A stretch of DNA of 44,738 bases, taken from assembly GCF_025821665.1 (NCBI RefSeq), contig NZ_JACKSJ010000218.1, positions 1 to 44,738 of the forward strand, in the 5' to 3' direction. This DNA comes from [Mycobacterium] manitobense. Its GTDB lineage: Bacteria; Actinomycetota; Actinomycetes; Mycobacteriales; Mycobacteriaceae. The position numbers were made by a program, and so were the translations under genes. Positions within the stretch are counted from its first letter, which is position 1. Each line of letters starts with the position of its first letter. The notes below the pieces were generated by a model that saw only the letters and a program-made list of their open reading frames with translations, made no database searches and was not told where the DNA came from. This document shows positions 1 to 7,453 of this stretch, piece by piece.

Positions 1-592
1 GAGGAGGCGGTACCGGTGCCGGTGCCGGTGCGGCCATCGCGTCGAAAGGCGCGGGCGCGGGCGGCGGGGGAGGCATCGGGGCCGGGGGAGGCGGCGGCAT
101 CGGCGCGGCCAGAGGCGCAGGAGCGGGCGGTGGCGGAGGCGGCGGGGCGAACGGGTTGATCGGCGGCGGAGGCAGCTGGCCGTTCAGGCCGACCGCGTCG
201 AGCGCGTCGTCGATCACGTTGCGGGGAGTGGAGCCGGACAGTGCCTTGCCGCACGTCGGCCATGCGCCCTTGCCCTGGCTGGCCAGGACGCGCTCGGCGA
301 CGGCGATCTGCTCTTCCTTGGTGGCCTGGAACGCCGACGGGGCGTATTCACCGCCACCGTGGCCCGACCAGGTGCTCGGGGAGAACTGCAGTCCCCCGTG
401 GTAGCCGTTGCCGGTGTTGATGGCCCAGTTGCCGCCGGACTCGCAGGATGCGACCTGGTCCCATTCGCCGTCGGTGGCGGCGTTGGCCTGGCCCGCGAGG
501 GTGAGGCCACCGGTTCCGATCACTGCGCCGGTGAAGGCGATCTTGGCGACGCTGACAGCTGGTTTGGTGGGCTTGCGATGCCGTCCACTCAT
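1..592 (-). CDS. rpfA: Resuscitation-promoting factor RpfA (3' end cut by window edge)
   Basis: The protein is secreted and cleaves peptidoglycan; Rpf enzymes wake dormant mycobacteria. About 197 residues are visible, and the frame is still open at base 1, so the C-terminus is missing. A Sec-type signal peptide covers residues 1 to about 38 (basic start, hydrophobic stretch, cleavage near GQANA-A). The lysozyme-like Rpf domain follows (about 40-118), with WDQVASCESGGNW containing the expected catalytic Glu51, GGLQFSPSTW, and Cys50 and the Cys of WPTCGKA for a disulphide. After about residue 140 the protein becomes a Pro/Ala-rich tail (PPPPPAPAP runs), the hallmark of RpfA rather than RpfB/C/E. 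The ATG start follows a c-di-AMP riboswitch by about 25 nt. Family assignment is firm; the total length cannot be seen. Confidence 0.95.
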   Translation of the reverse strand, partial: MSGRHRKPTKPAVSVAKIAFTGAVIGTGGLTLAGQANAATDGEWDQVASCESGGNWAINTGNGYHGGLQFSPSTWSGHGGGEYAPSAFQATKEEQIAVAERVLASQGKGAWPTCGKALSGSTPRNVIDDALDAVGLNGQLPPPPINPFAPPPPPPPAPAPLAAPMPPPPPAPMPPPPPAPAPFDAMAAPAPAPVPPP

Positions 593-612
593 AAGTGCGA
601 TAGGTCCTCTCG

Positions 613-818
613 TGAGCGCCCGCGAGGTCAGCTGTCGGGTTCGGGTCTGAGAGGTCACCCGGCCGGCGGAAATCCGCCGGCTTCACCCCAAGGAACCGCA
701 AGCGGTTCCAGGTCCTTCGGTGGACCGGTGGGTCCCCCGCCTCCATCCAGGTGGGTCGTGGTCCCTCTTTCGACGGATGGAGCTCGGCGCTGTCGAACGA
801 GGCGAGCCGATTGATGAG
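613..818 (-). ncRNA. ydaO/yuaA-type c-di-AMP riboswitch upstream of rpfA
   Basis: Read on the minus strand, the rpfA leader contains the conserved blocks of the ydaO motif in order: CTCGTTCGACAGCGC, GGGGGACCCACC, TTGGGGTGAAGCCGG, CGGGTGACCTCTCAGACCC and then CCCGACAGCTGACCTCGCGG, ending about 20-25 nt before the rpfA ATG. Variable stems lie between the blocks, for example GGAACCGCTTGCGGTTCC and GCCGGCGGATTTCCGCCGGC. This class binds cyclic di-AMP and usually lowers expression of cell-wall or osmotic genes when ligand is high; rpf genes are known actinobacterial targets. The boundaries are approximate because no covariance model was run. Confidence 0.9.
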
Positions 819-894
819 GGTCGATCGGCCTGGAAGAAAGGTAACGGCTCTCCGCGATCCCGTCACCTTCTGCCGACCTCGGCGTTTCTCTCCT

Positions 895-930
895 TGGCAA
901 ATATTAAATGGGCTCTAAACCGCCAGGTTG
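895..930 (-). promoter_or_regulatory. AT-rich candidate promoter for rpfA leader
   Basis: On the minus strand TTTAATATTTG (complement of about 898-908) is the only AT-rich stretch in the 421-nt gap between moaD2 and rpfA, and gives a TAATAT -10 hexamer about 85 nt before the riboswitch begins. No convincing -35 hexamer is seen. The rest of the gap (593-1013) holds the riboswitch and the CRP site; I see no additional gene in it. Confidence 0.35.
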
Positions 931-996
931 GCGCGACGTTTTCCGCCGTTCATCCGGCGCTCAGCGCGTCTGTGACAGTTTGTGACCATTTCGTGA

Positions 997-1012
997 TGTG
1001 ACGTAAATCACG
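997..1012. promoter_or_regulatory. CRP/cAMP-receptor-protein site
   Basis: TGTGACGTAAATCACG matches the CRP consensus TGTGA-N6-TCACA except for the last base. It lies directly after the moaD2 stop codon and about 90 nt upstream of the candidate rpfA promoter. In M. tuberculosis the CRP homologue Rv3676 is known to act at rpfA, which supports the reading. Confidence 0.75.
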
Positions 1013-1013
1013 G

Positions 1014-1280
1014 TTATCCGCCGGCGAACGGTGGAAGAACATCCACCGTCTGGGCGTTTTGCAGTCCGATCGTCTGGTCGCGTACGGCGATGCCGTCCAC
1101 CAGGTACGAGCAGCGGGCGAGCACCCGCGCCAGTTCCGCGTCGCGGGCGCCGAGGATGCCGGTGAGCGCTGCGACCGTGGTGCCCGCCGCCAACTCCAGC
1201 GGTTCCTCCTCGACGCCCGACGCCGCCCGGGCCGCAGCGAAGTATCGGACGGTCACCCGCACCGTCGTCGTGGCCGACAC
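1014..1280 (-). CDS. moaD2: MoaD-family sulfur carrier protein (molybdopterin synthase small subunit)
   Basis: This 88-residue beta-grasp protein carries the thiocarboxylate sulfur that molybdopterin synthase transfers to precursor Z (cPMP) in molybdenum cofactor synthesis. The ThiS/MoaD signature is visible: VTVRYFAAARAASGVEEEPLEL at the start and the essential C-terminal Gly-Gly in VDVLPPFAGG, the site that is adenylated and thiolated. The start is GTG, three bases after the moaA2 stop, so the two are probably co-translated. The large subunit MoaE, MoaC and the activating enzyme are not in this window and must be elsewhere. Order and strand match moaD2-moaA2 next to rpfA in M. tuberculosis. 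Confidence 0.9.
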   Translation of the reverse strand: MSATTTVRVTVRYFAAARAASGVEEEPLELAAGTTVAALTGILGARDAELARVLARCSYLVDGIAVRDQTIGLQNAQTVDVLPPFAGG

Positions 1281-1283
1281 GCG

Positions 1284-2339
1284 TCAGCCGCCGATCGCGC
1301 TCATCGGGCGGTCGGGCTGCACGAAGTCCGGGTCGTTGATGCCGTGCCCCGCGGCCTTGGCCCACATCGCCGTGCGCCACGCCTGCTCGAGCGCGTCGTC
1401 ATCGGCGCCGCTGCGCAGCAGCCGCCGCAGATCGGTCTCGGTGGTCGCGAACAGGCAGTTGCGCACCTGCCCGTCGGCGGTGAGCCGGGTGCGGTCACAG
1501 GCGGCGCAGAACGCCTTCGACACCGAGGCGATGATCCCGACGGTGGCGTCGTGGCGCCCGTCCACCCGCCACAGCTGCGCCGGGGCGGAACCTCGCGGTG
1601 TCGGATCGGGCGTCAGGGTGAACTCGCGGCGCAACGCGGTCAGCACGTCGTCGGCCTCCAGCGCCTCGCCGCGGCGCCACCGGTGTTCGGCGTCCAGCGG
1701 CATCTGCTCGATGATGCGCAGCTGGTAGCCGTTCTCGAGACAGAAGCGCAGCAGGGCTACGGCGTCGTCACGCCCGGCGACGGGATCGAGTACGGCGTTG
1801 ACCTTCACCGGCGTCAGTCCGGCGGCCTTGGCCGCGGCCAGGCCGGTCAGCACGTCGTCCAGCCGGTCCCGGCGGGTGATGGCGGCGAAGCGGGCGCGGT
1901 CGACGGTGTCCAGGGACACGTTCACCCGGTCCAGGCCGGCCCGCTTGAGCTGCTCGGCACGCCGGCCGAGACCGAGCCCGTTCGTGGTCACGGCGATCTC
2001 CGGGCGCGGCCGTAGCGCCGCCGTCGCGGCGACCACCTCGTCGAGGTGGCGCACCACCAGTGGCTCGCCGCCGGTGAAGCGGACGCTGGTGACGCCCAGC
2101 TTCGTGACGGCGATGCGCAGCAGCCGCGCCAGCTCCTCGGAGCTGAGCAGCTCGTCGCCGGGCAGCCAGTCCAGCCCCTCGGCGGGCATGCAGTAGGTGC
2201 AGCGCAGATTGCACCGGTCGGTCAGCGACACCCGCAGGTCGGTCGCGACCCGGCCGAAGGTGTCCACCAGGGGTCCGGCGGTGGGCATCCCGGCGAGGGG
2301 ACGCTGCACCGTCGGGAATCCGAGGCCGATCACCGTCAT
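1284..2339 (-). CDS. moaA2: GTP 3',8-cyclase MoaA (radical SAM)
   Basis: MoaA catalyses the first step of molybdenum cofactor synthesis, turning GTP into 3',8-cyclo-GTP with radical SAM chemistry. The 351-residue protein has the N-terminal radical SAM motif CNLRCTYC (Cys43, Cys47, Cys50), the SAM-binding FTGGEP, and the MoaA-specific second cluster with FCAACDRTRL and RNCLF (Cys278, Cys281, Cys295). It ends in MSAIGG, whose Gly-Gly tail is needed for activity in this family. The frame stays open 89 codons further upstream, but that part only shadows the gene before it. I chose the ATG at 2339 because it overlaps the preceding stop as ATGA and gives the normal family length. It forms an operon with the YccF gene upstream and moaD2 downstream. 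Confidence 0.93.
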   Translation of the reverse strand: MTVIGLGFPTVQRPLAGMPTAGPLVDTFGRVATDLRVSLTDRCNLRCTYCMPAEGLDWLPGDELLSSEELARLLRIAVTKLGVTSVRFTGGEPLVVRHLDEVVAATAALRPRPEIAVTTNGLGLGRRAEQLKRAGLDRVNVSLDTVDRARFAAITRRDRLDDVLTGLAAAKAAGLTPVKVNAVLDPVAGRDDAVALLRFCLENGYQLRIIEQMPLDAEHRWRRGEALEADDVLTALRREFTLTPDPTPRGSAPAQLWRVDGRHDATVGIIASVSKAFCAACDRTRLTADGQVRNCLFATTETDLRRLLRSGADDDALEQAWRTAMWAKAAGHGINDPDFVQPDRPMSAIGG

Positions 2340-2752
2340 GCGGCGGCTCGCGTGGGTCTGCTCCACGGGTCGTTCTGCGCGTCGACGGGCACGATCTCCT
2401 TGCCCAGGGGGAACAGCGACACCGGGATCAACTTCAGGTTGGCCAGGGCCAGCGGGATGCCGATGATCGTCACCGCCATCGCCACGGCGCTGACGATGTG
2501 GCCGATCGCCAGCCACACGCCGGCCACGATGAGCCAGATGACGTTGCCCACCAGTGCTCCGGGCCGCGGGCCGGGCTTGTCGACGACTGTCTGACCGAAC
2601 GGCCACAGTGCGTAGACCCCGATGCGGAATGCCGCGAAGCCGAACGGGATGGTGATGATCAGGACGAAGCAGATGATGCCGGCGAGGAAATACCCCAGCG
2701 CCAGCCAGAGGCCGCCGAAGATCAACCAGATGATGTTCAGGATCAATTGCAT
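2336..2752 (-). CDS. YccF-domain inner membrane protein
   Basis: This 138-residue protein has two YccF repeats. The first (residues about 1-55) reads LILNIIWLIFGGLWLALGYF and then ITIPFGFAAFRIGVYALWPFG. The second (about 68-120) repeats it as VGNVIWLIVAGVWLAIGH and IIGIPLALANLKLIPVSLFPLG. About four membrane segments are expected, with a short soluble tail. The biochemical role of YccF proteins is unknown. It corresponds to Rv0870c by position and is the first gene of the unit that continues into moaA2 through a 4-nt ATGA overlap; whether this reflects function or only co-expression cannot be told. It is divergent from the cold-shock gene across 162 bases. Confidence 0.85.
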   Translation of the reverse strand: MQLILNIIWLIFGGLWLALGYFLAGIICFVLIITIPFGFAAFRIGVYALWPFGQTVVDKPGPRPGALVGNVIWLIVAGVWLAIGHIVSAVAMAVTIIGIPLALANLKLIPVSLFPLGKEIVPVDAQNDPWSRPTRAAA

Positions 2753-2804
2753 GTCAGCTGCTTCTTCTCCTTCAGCGGTGATTCCAGCCTACCGACAAAC
2801 AGGA

Positions 2805-2833
2805 TGAACCTGCGGGTGTGGGCCGAGTAGGAT
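2805..2833 (+). promoter_or_regulatory. Candidate SigA-type promoter of the cold-shock gene
   Basis: TGAACC (2805-2810) and TAGGAT (2828-2833) are 17 nt apart. TAGGAT fits the mycobacterial -10 pattern TANNNT. A start near 2840 would give a leader of about 75 nt that opens with the hairpin at 2843-2865. Confidence 0.5.
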
Positions 2834-2842
2834 CACCGCAAC

Positions 2843-2873
2843 GCGTCCCGACGCAAGCGGGACGCTTTCTTGT
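2843..2873 (+). terminator. Terminator-like hairpin with T-rich tail in the cold-shock leader
   Basis: GCGTCCCG and CGGGACGC form a perfect 8-bp stem around the loop ACGCAAG, followed at once by TTTCTTGT. No gene ends upstream on this strand (the neighbour at 2752 is transcribed away), so it sits inside the leader of the downstream cold-shock gene. It could be an attenuator, a stability element or a temperature-responsive fold; which one is not visible. Confidence 0.6.
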
Positions 2874-2914
2874 GTATCAGTGAGATGTTCTTTCGAGACG
2901 AGCGGGTGAGGGCA

Positions 2915-3334
2915 GTGCCGACCGGCAAGGTTAAGTGGTACGACACCGAGAAGGGCTTCGGCTTCCTGTCCCAGGAGGAAGGCGAGGACGTCTACGTCCG
3001 CTCGTCGGCGCTGCCCGCGGGAGTCGAAGGGCTCAAGGCGGGCCAGCGGGTGGAGTTCGGCATCGCGGCGGGCAGGCGCGGTCCGCAGGCGTTGAGCGTC
3101 AAGGTGCTCGACCCGCCGCCGAGTCTGAGCCGGACCCGTCGCGAGGCGGAGCGCGCCGAACGCCCGGAGCACAAGCACACCCCCGACGAGTTGCACGGCA
3201 TGGTCGAGGACATGATCACGCTGCTCGAAGGCGCGGTGCAGCCCGAACTGCGCAAGGGTCGCTACCCCGACCGCAAGGTCGCCCGCCGGGTCTCCGAGGT
3301 GGTGCGCGCCGTCGCGGGTGAGCTCGACCAGTAG
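2915..3334 (+). CDS. cspB: Cold-shock domain protein with C-terminal extension (CspB-like)
   Basis: Residues 1 to about 65 form a cold-shock domain, an OB fold that binds single-stranded RNA or DNA. It shows GKVKWYDTEKGFGFLSQEEG (RNP1) and DVYVRSSAL (RNP2), with the surface aromatics that stack on bases. Unlike the 67-residue CspA type, this 139-residue protein continues into a basic linker (SLSRTRREAERAERPEHKH) and a helical C-terminal part with no function known to me. That architecture matches Rv0871, which occupies the same place. The frame is open from 2870, but I start at GTG 2915, where the conserved PTGKVKW begins; a weak GAGGG precedes it. The gene stands alone, with a 5' leader carrying a hairpin. 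Confidence 0.88.
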   Translation: MPTGKVKWYDTEKGFGFLSQEEGEDVYVRSSALPAGVEGLKAGQRVEFGIAAGRRGPQALSVKVLDPPPSLSRTRREAERAERPEHKHTPDELHGMVEDMITLLEGAVQPELRKGRYPDRKVARRVSEVVRAVAGELDQ

Positions 3335-3347
3335 GCCTGAGAGCTAG

Positions 3348-3409
3348 CGCCGAACGTGCGCTCATTGCGAAAAATGTCCCGATTGCTCGCAGTGGCTTCA
3401 CGTTCGGCG
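3348..3409. repeat. 62-nt imperfect palindrome (P1)
   Basis: The outer arms CGCCGAACGTG (3348-3358) and CACGTTCGGCG (3399-3409) are perfect 11-bp inverted repeats. After 4 unpaired bases on each side, CATTGCGA and TCGCAGTG continue the symmetry with one mismatch, around a 16-nt loop. It fills most of the gap between the cold-shock gene and the next gene on the same strand. There is no T tract, so it is not a classical terminator. Confidence 0.75.
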
Positions 3410-3429
3410 AAAGCGGGCATGCTGCAGCC

Positions 3430-4434
3430 ATGAGCTATGTCGCCAATGGTGGCGAATTCGACCGCGACACCGACTACATCGAGACCCGCATCACCGCCGA
3501 CGGCCGGGACGGCTACCCGGTCGAGCCGGGCCGCTACCGGCTGATCGTGGCGCGGGCCTGCCCGTGGGCGAACCGGGCGATCATCGTGCGACGGCTGCTC
3601 GGCCTCGAGGACGCGCTGTCCATCGGCTTCTGCGGGCCGACGCACGACGAGCGCAGCTGGACGTTCGACCTCGACCCCGGCGGCGTGGACCCGGTGCTGA
3701 AGATCCCCCGGCTGCGCGACGCGTACCTCAAGCGGTTCCCCGACTATCCCAAGGGCATCACGGTGCCCGCGCTGGTCGACGTGCCCACCGGCGAGGTGGT
3801 CACCAACGACTTCCCGCAGATCACCCTCGACCTGTCCACCGAATGGACGGCCCACCACCGCGACGGCGCACCGCAGCTCTACCCCGGGCCGCTGCGCGAC
3901 GAGATCGACGAGGTGGCCCAGCGCATCTACACCGAGATCAACAACGGCGTGTACCGGTGCGGCTTCGCCGGCTCACAGAAGTCCTACGACCGGGCCTACG
4001 ACCGTCTGTTCGCCGCGCTGGACTGGGTCTCCGACCGGCTCGAGAACCAGCGATACCTGGTGGGCGACACCATCACCGAGGCTGACGTGCGGCTGTTCAC
4101 CACGCTGGCCCGGTTCGACCCCGTCTACCACGGCCACTTCAAGACCAACCGGAGCAAGCTCACCGAGATGCCGGTGCTGTGGGCCTACGCCCGCGACCTG
4201 TTCCAGACCCCCGGATTCGGCGACACGGTCGACTTCGTGCAGATCAAGCAGCACTACTACATCGTCCACACCGACATCAATCCGACCAAGGTGGTGCCCA
4301 AGGGGCCCGAGCTCGGCGACTGGCTCACCCCGCACGGCCGGGAAGCGTTGGGCGGCAGACCGTTCGGCGACGGCACACCGCCGGGGCCGACGCGCGAGGG
4401 CGAGCGGGTGCCGTCGGAGCACACCCCGCTCTAG
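3430..4434 (+). CDS. Glutathionyl-hydroquinone reductase-like protein (Xi-class GST, YqjG/ECM4 family)
   Basis: Xi-class enzymes reduce S-glutathionyl-hydroquinones using an active-site cysteine. The 334-residue protein has the class motif ACPWANR with catalytic Cys44, a thioredoxin-like N-terminal domain ending around FPDYPKGITVPALVD, and a helical GST C-terminal domain with YLVGDTITEADVRLFTTLARFDPVYHGHFK and the dimer and tail motif IKQHYYIVHTDINPTKVVPKGP. Mycobacteria make mycothiol instead of glutathione, so the natural co-substrate is probably a mycothionyl adduct; this is inference. Its last four bases overlap the stop of the convergent DUF2771 gene (shared CTAG). It is monocistronic, with no obvious Shine-Dalgarno sequence. 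Confidence 0.88.
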   Translation: MSYVANGGEFDRDTDYIETRITADGRDGYPVEPGRYRLIVARACPWANRAIIVRRLLGLEDALSIGFCGPTHDERSWTFDLDPGGVDPVLKIPRLRDAYLKRFPDYPKGITVPALVDVPTGEVVTNDFPQITLDLSTEWTAHHRDGAPQLYPGPLRDEIDEVAQRIYTEINNGVYRCGFAGSQKSYDRAYDRLFAALDWVSDRLENQRYLVGDTITEADVRLFTTLARFDPVYHGHFKTNRSKLTEMPVLWAYARDLFQTPGFGDTVDFVQIKQHYYIVHTDINPTKVVPKGPELGDWLTPHGREALGGRPFGDGTPPGPTREGERVPSEHTPL

Positions 4435-4919
4435 GACCACTGCGTGCGGATCGACCATTCGGCGTGCGGCACGTCGAACACTTCGCCCGTCTCGTCCTGC
4501 ACAAGGGTGAGCAGTTGCACCGCGATCCCGGTCAGCCGGCCGCGCTGTGGATCGACGGTGGGGATCGTGACGGCCAGCCGGCTGTCGCGCGGGAACACCG
4601 AGACCGTGGTGTCGACCGGGTTCTCGTAGACCTGCAGCAGCCGCCACGGCGCCTCGGCGATCGCGGCGGGCACCGACAGCTGCACCGGGTCGCGGTCGTT
4701 CACCCGCAACTCGCCCTGGGTCCCCCCTGGCTCACAGTCGTTGAGGTCGAGCACCCGGCAGTACTGGAACGGCCCGACCCGGGTCAGCTCGCCGCGCGAA
4801 TACGCGCTCACCTCAGGCAATTCCGGGCGGTGGTCGCGGGTCGCCCGCCACACCAGGGCGGCGGTGACCGCCGTCGTCAGCATGACGACGGCCGCCAGCA
4901 CGGCTGCGGCGCGCTTCAC
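4431..4919 (-). CDS. DUF2771-like membrane-anchored extracytoplasmic protein
   Basis: This 162-residue protein has one N-terminal hydrophobic segment (residues 3 to about 24) with the pattern of a signal anchor, followed by an extracytoplasmic domain of mainly beta character with two cysteines (FQYCRVLDLNDCEPGG) that may pair. It looks like the DUF2771 family, corresponding to Rv0875c, an exported protein of unknown function. The GTG start at 4919 overlaps the stop of the upstream MFS gene as GTGA, so the two are translationally coupled and may work together at the membrane. The TAG stop shares a CTAG with the stop of the convergent GST gene. The family name is given from general resemblance rather than a profile match. 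Confidence 0.75.
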   Translation of the reverse strand: MKRAAAVLAAVVMLTTAVTAALVWRATRDHRPELPEVSAYSRGELTRVGPFQYCRVLDLNDCEPGGTQGELRVNDRDPVQLSVPAAIAEAPWRLLQVYENPVDTTVSVFPRDSRLAVTIPTVDPQRGRLTGIAVQLLTLVQDETGEVFDVPHAEWSIRTQWS

Positions 4920-6616
4920 TCCGGCACCATGTCCGGCCGCCGGCCCTCCTGGGCCGCCAGCACCGGGCGGTTGCCGCCGAAGCCCGGGATCAGCGACTCG
5001 CCGCGATAGCTCACGATCGTCTGCGCCAGGCCGAGGATCAGCACGGCGCTGATGGTGGTGAAGCCGATCCACAGTTCGGTGTAGATCAGCACCCCCGTCG
5101 CGCCGCCTGCGACCCACGCCAACTGCAGCAGCGACTCCGAGCGGCCGAACGCCGATGCCCGAGACTCCTCGGGCAGATCGTCCTGCAGCGAGGCATCCAG
5201 CGACGCCTTCGCGATGGCGCTGGCGCCCGAAGTCACCAGCGTGGCCGCCGCGACCACCAGCAGATTGCCGGACACGGCGGCGGCCAGCGCCATCGCCGTC
5301 ACCGCGATCGCGGAGCGCACCACCAACTGCGCCGGGCGGCCGAGCTTGAGCCGGGCGCTGGTCATGTTCCCGGCGAAGTTGCCGATCGCCGCGGCCGCCC
5401 CGATCAGCCCGAGGATGCGCAGCTGCTCCCAGCCGCTGGCCTGGTGCGACTTCGCGACGAACGCGGGATAGAGGAACAGGAACCCGACCATCACCTTGAT
5501 CGTGCAGTTGCCCCACAACGACGTGATGGTGTTGCGGCCCAGCGGTTGCCGGGCGCGGGTCTTCCCGCCCACCGGCCTGCGGCGCAGGTCGCCGTCGCCG
5601 CCGTGATAGCTCAGCGTGGCGGGCACCTCGCCCTCGGTGACCTCCACCCACTTCGGGATCCGCATGGCCAGCACGGCGCCCGCGACGGTCGCGGCGACCA
5701 GCACGTACAGCGCACCGGGCAGATTGAACACTCCGAGCAGATACTGCGCGCCCACGGCGACGGCGCCGCCGGCCATCGTCCCGCCGAGCAGGCCGAACAT
5801 CGTCAGCCGGGCGTTCACCCGCACCAGGTCGATGCTCGGCGGCAGCACCCGTGGCGTCACCGCACTGCGCAGCACGCTGAATGACTTGGACAGCACCATC
5901 ATTCCCAGCGCACAGGGGTAGAGCACCCAGGACGGATAGCTGCCCGTCACGCCGTCGAAGTTGGCGATCAGCACGACCACCAGCGCCGTGCGGATCAGGA
6001 ACGAGCCGGCCAGTGCAACCCGCCGGCCGTGCTGCAGGCGGTCCAGCGCCGGACCGATGAGCGGCGCGATGACGGCGAACGGGGCGATGGTGATCAGCAG
6101 GTACAGCGCGACCTTGCTCTTGCTCTCGCCCGAGGCGGCCGCGAAGAACAGCGTGTCCGCCAGCGCCACGGCCATCGCGGCGTCGACGGCGAAGTTGGCG
6201 ACCACCGGCCAGGTCAGGGCGGTCAGCCCGGACTTGTCGGCGCCGTCGGCGGTCGCGGCGCGGTGCACCAGACCGTACATCCGCGAACCCATCTCGCGGC
6301 TGCGCGCGGCGGCGGCGCGGGTGACGGTGACCCGCTCGCCCGCACCGGACCCGACGCCGGGGTCGCGCTCGTACCGGTAGCCGGCGGTGGATTCCTGATC
6401 GTCGAGCGGCGGCAGCCAGCGGTTCGAGCTCGGCATCGACTGCCTGCGCTGCCTGCGGCCGTCCACGCCGTCACTCGGGTAGTTGGCCATGCCGGGATGG
6501 TCGGCGCCTGCCGCCGGGCGGGGCGGGTAGTAGCGGCCGTCGTCCCGCGCCCTGTCGTCACGCCGCCCTCCGGTCACGCCTCGATTGTCCCCCATGGCGC
6601 CGACTGCGCCCGTCAT
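4916..6616 (-). CDS. MFS-type transporter with long cytoplasmic N-terminus (Rv0876c-like)
   Basis: This 566-residue protein has an unusual N-terminal segment of about 125 residues that is hydrophilic and rich in Arg, Asp and Pro, and then about 12 membrane segments starting near LTWPVVANFAVDAAMAVALAD. The loop LDRLQHGRRVALAGS resembles the MFS loop between helices 2 and 3. The substrate is unknown. It is coupled to the DUF2771 gene by a 4-nt overlap and is divergent from the DUF3027 gene. Two starts are possible, ATG 6616 and ATG 6595; neither has a clear ribosome-binding site, so the longer one is kept. The context is the same as Rv0876c in M. tuberculosis. The long tail may carry a regulatory or interaction site. 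Confidence 0.82.
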   Translation of the reverse strand: MTGAVGAMGDNRGVTGGRRDDRARDDGRYYPPRPAAGADHPGMANYPSDGVDGRRQRRQSMPSSNRWLPPLDDQESTAGYRYERDPGVGSGAGERVTVTRAAAARSREMGSRMYGLVHRAATADGADKSGLTALTWPVVANFAVDAAMAVALADTLFFAAASGESKSKVALYLLITIAPFAVIAPLIGPALDRLQHGRRVALAGSFLIRTALVVVLIANFDGVTGSYPSWVLYPCALGMMVLSKSFSVLRSAVTPRVLPPSIDLVRVNARLTMFGLLGGTMAGGAVAVGAQYLLGVFNLPGALYVLVAATVAGAVLAMRIPKWVEVTEGEVPATLSYHGGDGDLRRRPVGGKTRARQPLGRNTITSLWGNCTIKVMVGFLFLYPAFVAKSHQASGWEQLRILGLIGAAAAIGNFAGNMTSARLKLGRPAQLVVRSAIAVTAMALAAAVSGNLLVVAAATLVTSGASAIAKASLDASLQDDLPEESRASAFGRSESLLQLAWVAGGATGVLIYTELWIGFTTISAVLILGLAQTIVSYRGESLIPGFGGNRPVLAAQEGRRPDMVPE

Positions 6617-6664
6617 GGCAACCGGTGTGGCCTCGGGGCATCGGGCTCAGGCACTATGGGGGCG

Positions 6665-7453
6665 ATGGAAAGCATGACCGAAGGCGCGCAGCAGGGTGCA
6701 CCGCTCCCGCTGGGGGAGTCCACAGCCGATCTGGAGTCGGTGTTGATGGGCGCCGCCGAGCAGGCGCGCACCGCGCTGGACGAGTTCGCCGGCGCAGATG
6801 CGGTCGGTGAGTATCTCGGCGCGTCGTTCGAAGACCCGGCGTCGGCGACGCACCGCTTCCTGGCGAATCTGCCGAGTTACCGCGGCTGGCAGTGGGCGGT
6901 GGTGGTGGCCGGCTACCCCGGCGCCGACCACGCCACCATCAGCGAGGTCGTCCTGGTGCCCGGCCCCACGGCGCTGCTGGCGCCGAGGTGGGTGCCCTGG
7001 GAAGAACGTGTCAAGCCCGGTGATCTGGGCCCCGGTGACCTGCTCGCCCCGTCCGTGGACGACCCGCGGCTGGTGCCCGGTTACGTCGCCAGCGGCGACC
7101 CGGAGGTCGACGAGGTCGCTCTGGAACTCGGGCTCGGCCGCAAGCAGGTGCTCAGCGATTGGGGCCGCGTCGACGCCGCGCAGCGCTGGCACGACGGCGA
7201 TCACGGGCCGGGGTCGTCGATGGCCCGGTCCACCCGCCGGGTGTGCCGCGAGTGCGGGTTCTATCTGCCGCTCTCGGGTGCGCTCGGGGTGATGTTCGGT
7301 GTCTGCGCGAACGAACTGGCGGCCGACGGCCATGTGGTCGACGCCGAGTACGGCTGCGGCGCCCATTCGGACACCCCGCCGCCCCCCGGAACGGGTTCGC
7401 CGTTGTACGAGCCCTTCGACGACGGTGTCCTGGACGTCGCCGACCGCGATTAG
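6665..7453 (+). CDS. DUF3027 family protein
   Basis: This 262-residue soluble protein has an N-terminal domain with RGWQWAVVVAGYPGADHATISEVVLVPGPTALLAPRWVPWEERVKPGDLGPGDLL, typical of the actinobacterial DUF3027 family (Rv0877). A C-terminal part has four cysteines (CRECGFYLPL, GVCANELAADG, YGCGAH) that look like a zinc ribbon. The function is unknown. I start at ATG 6665: CACTAT lies exactly 7 nt before it, which suits a leaderless transcript. In-frame ATG codons at 6656 and 6674 are alternatives. The stop overlaps that of the convergent SRPBCC gene in TTAG (7450-7453). Confidence 0.8.
   Translation: MESMTEGAQQGAPLPLGESTADLESVLMGAAEQARTALDEFAGADAVGEYLGASFEDPASATHRFLANLPSYRGWQWAVVVAGYPGADHATISEVVLVPGPTALLAPRWVPWEERVKPGDLGPGDLLAPSVDDPRLVPGYVASGDPEVDEVALELGLGRKQVLSDWGRVDAAQRWHDGDHGPGSSMARSTRRVCRECGFYLPLSGALGVMFGVCANELAADGHVVDAEYGCGAHSDTPPPPGTGSPLYEPFDDGVLDVADRD

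Noticed and set aside
3348..3409. Rho-independent terminator for the cold-shock gene
   Set aside because: The stem is there, but no run of T follows on either strand; kept as a repeat instead.
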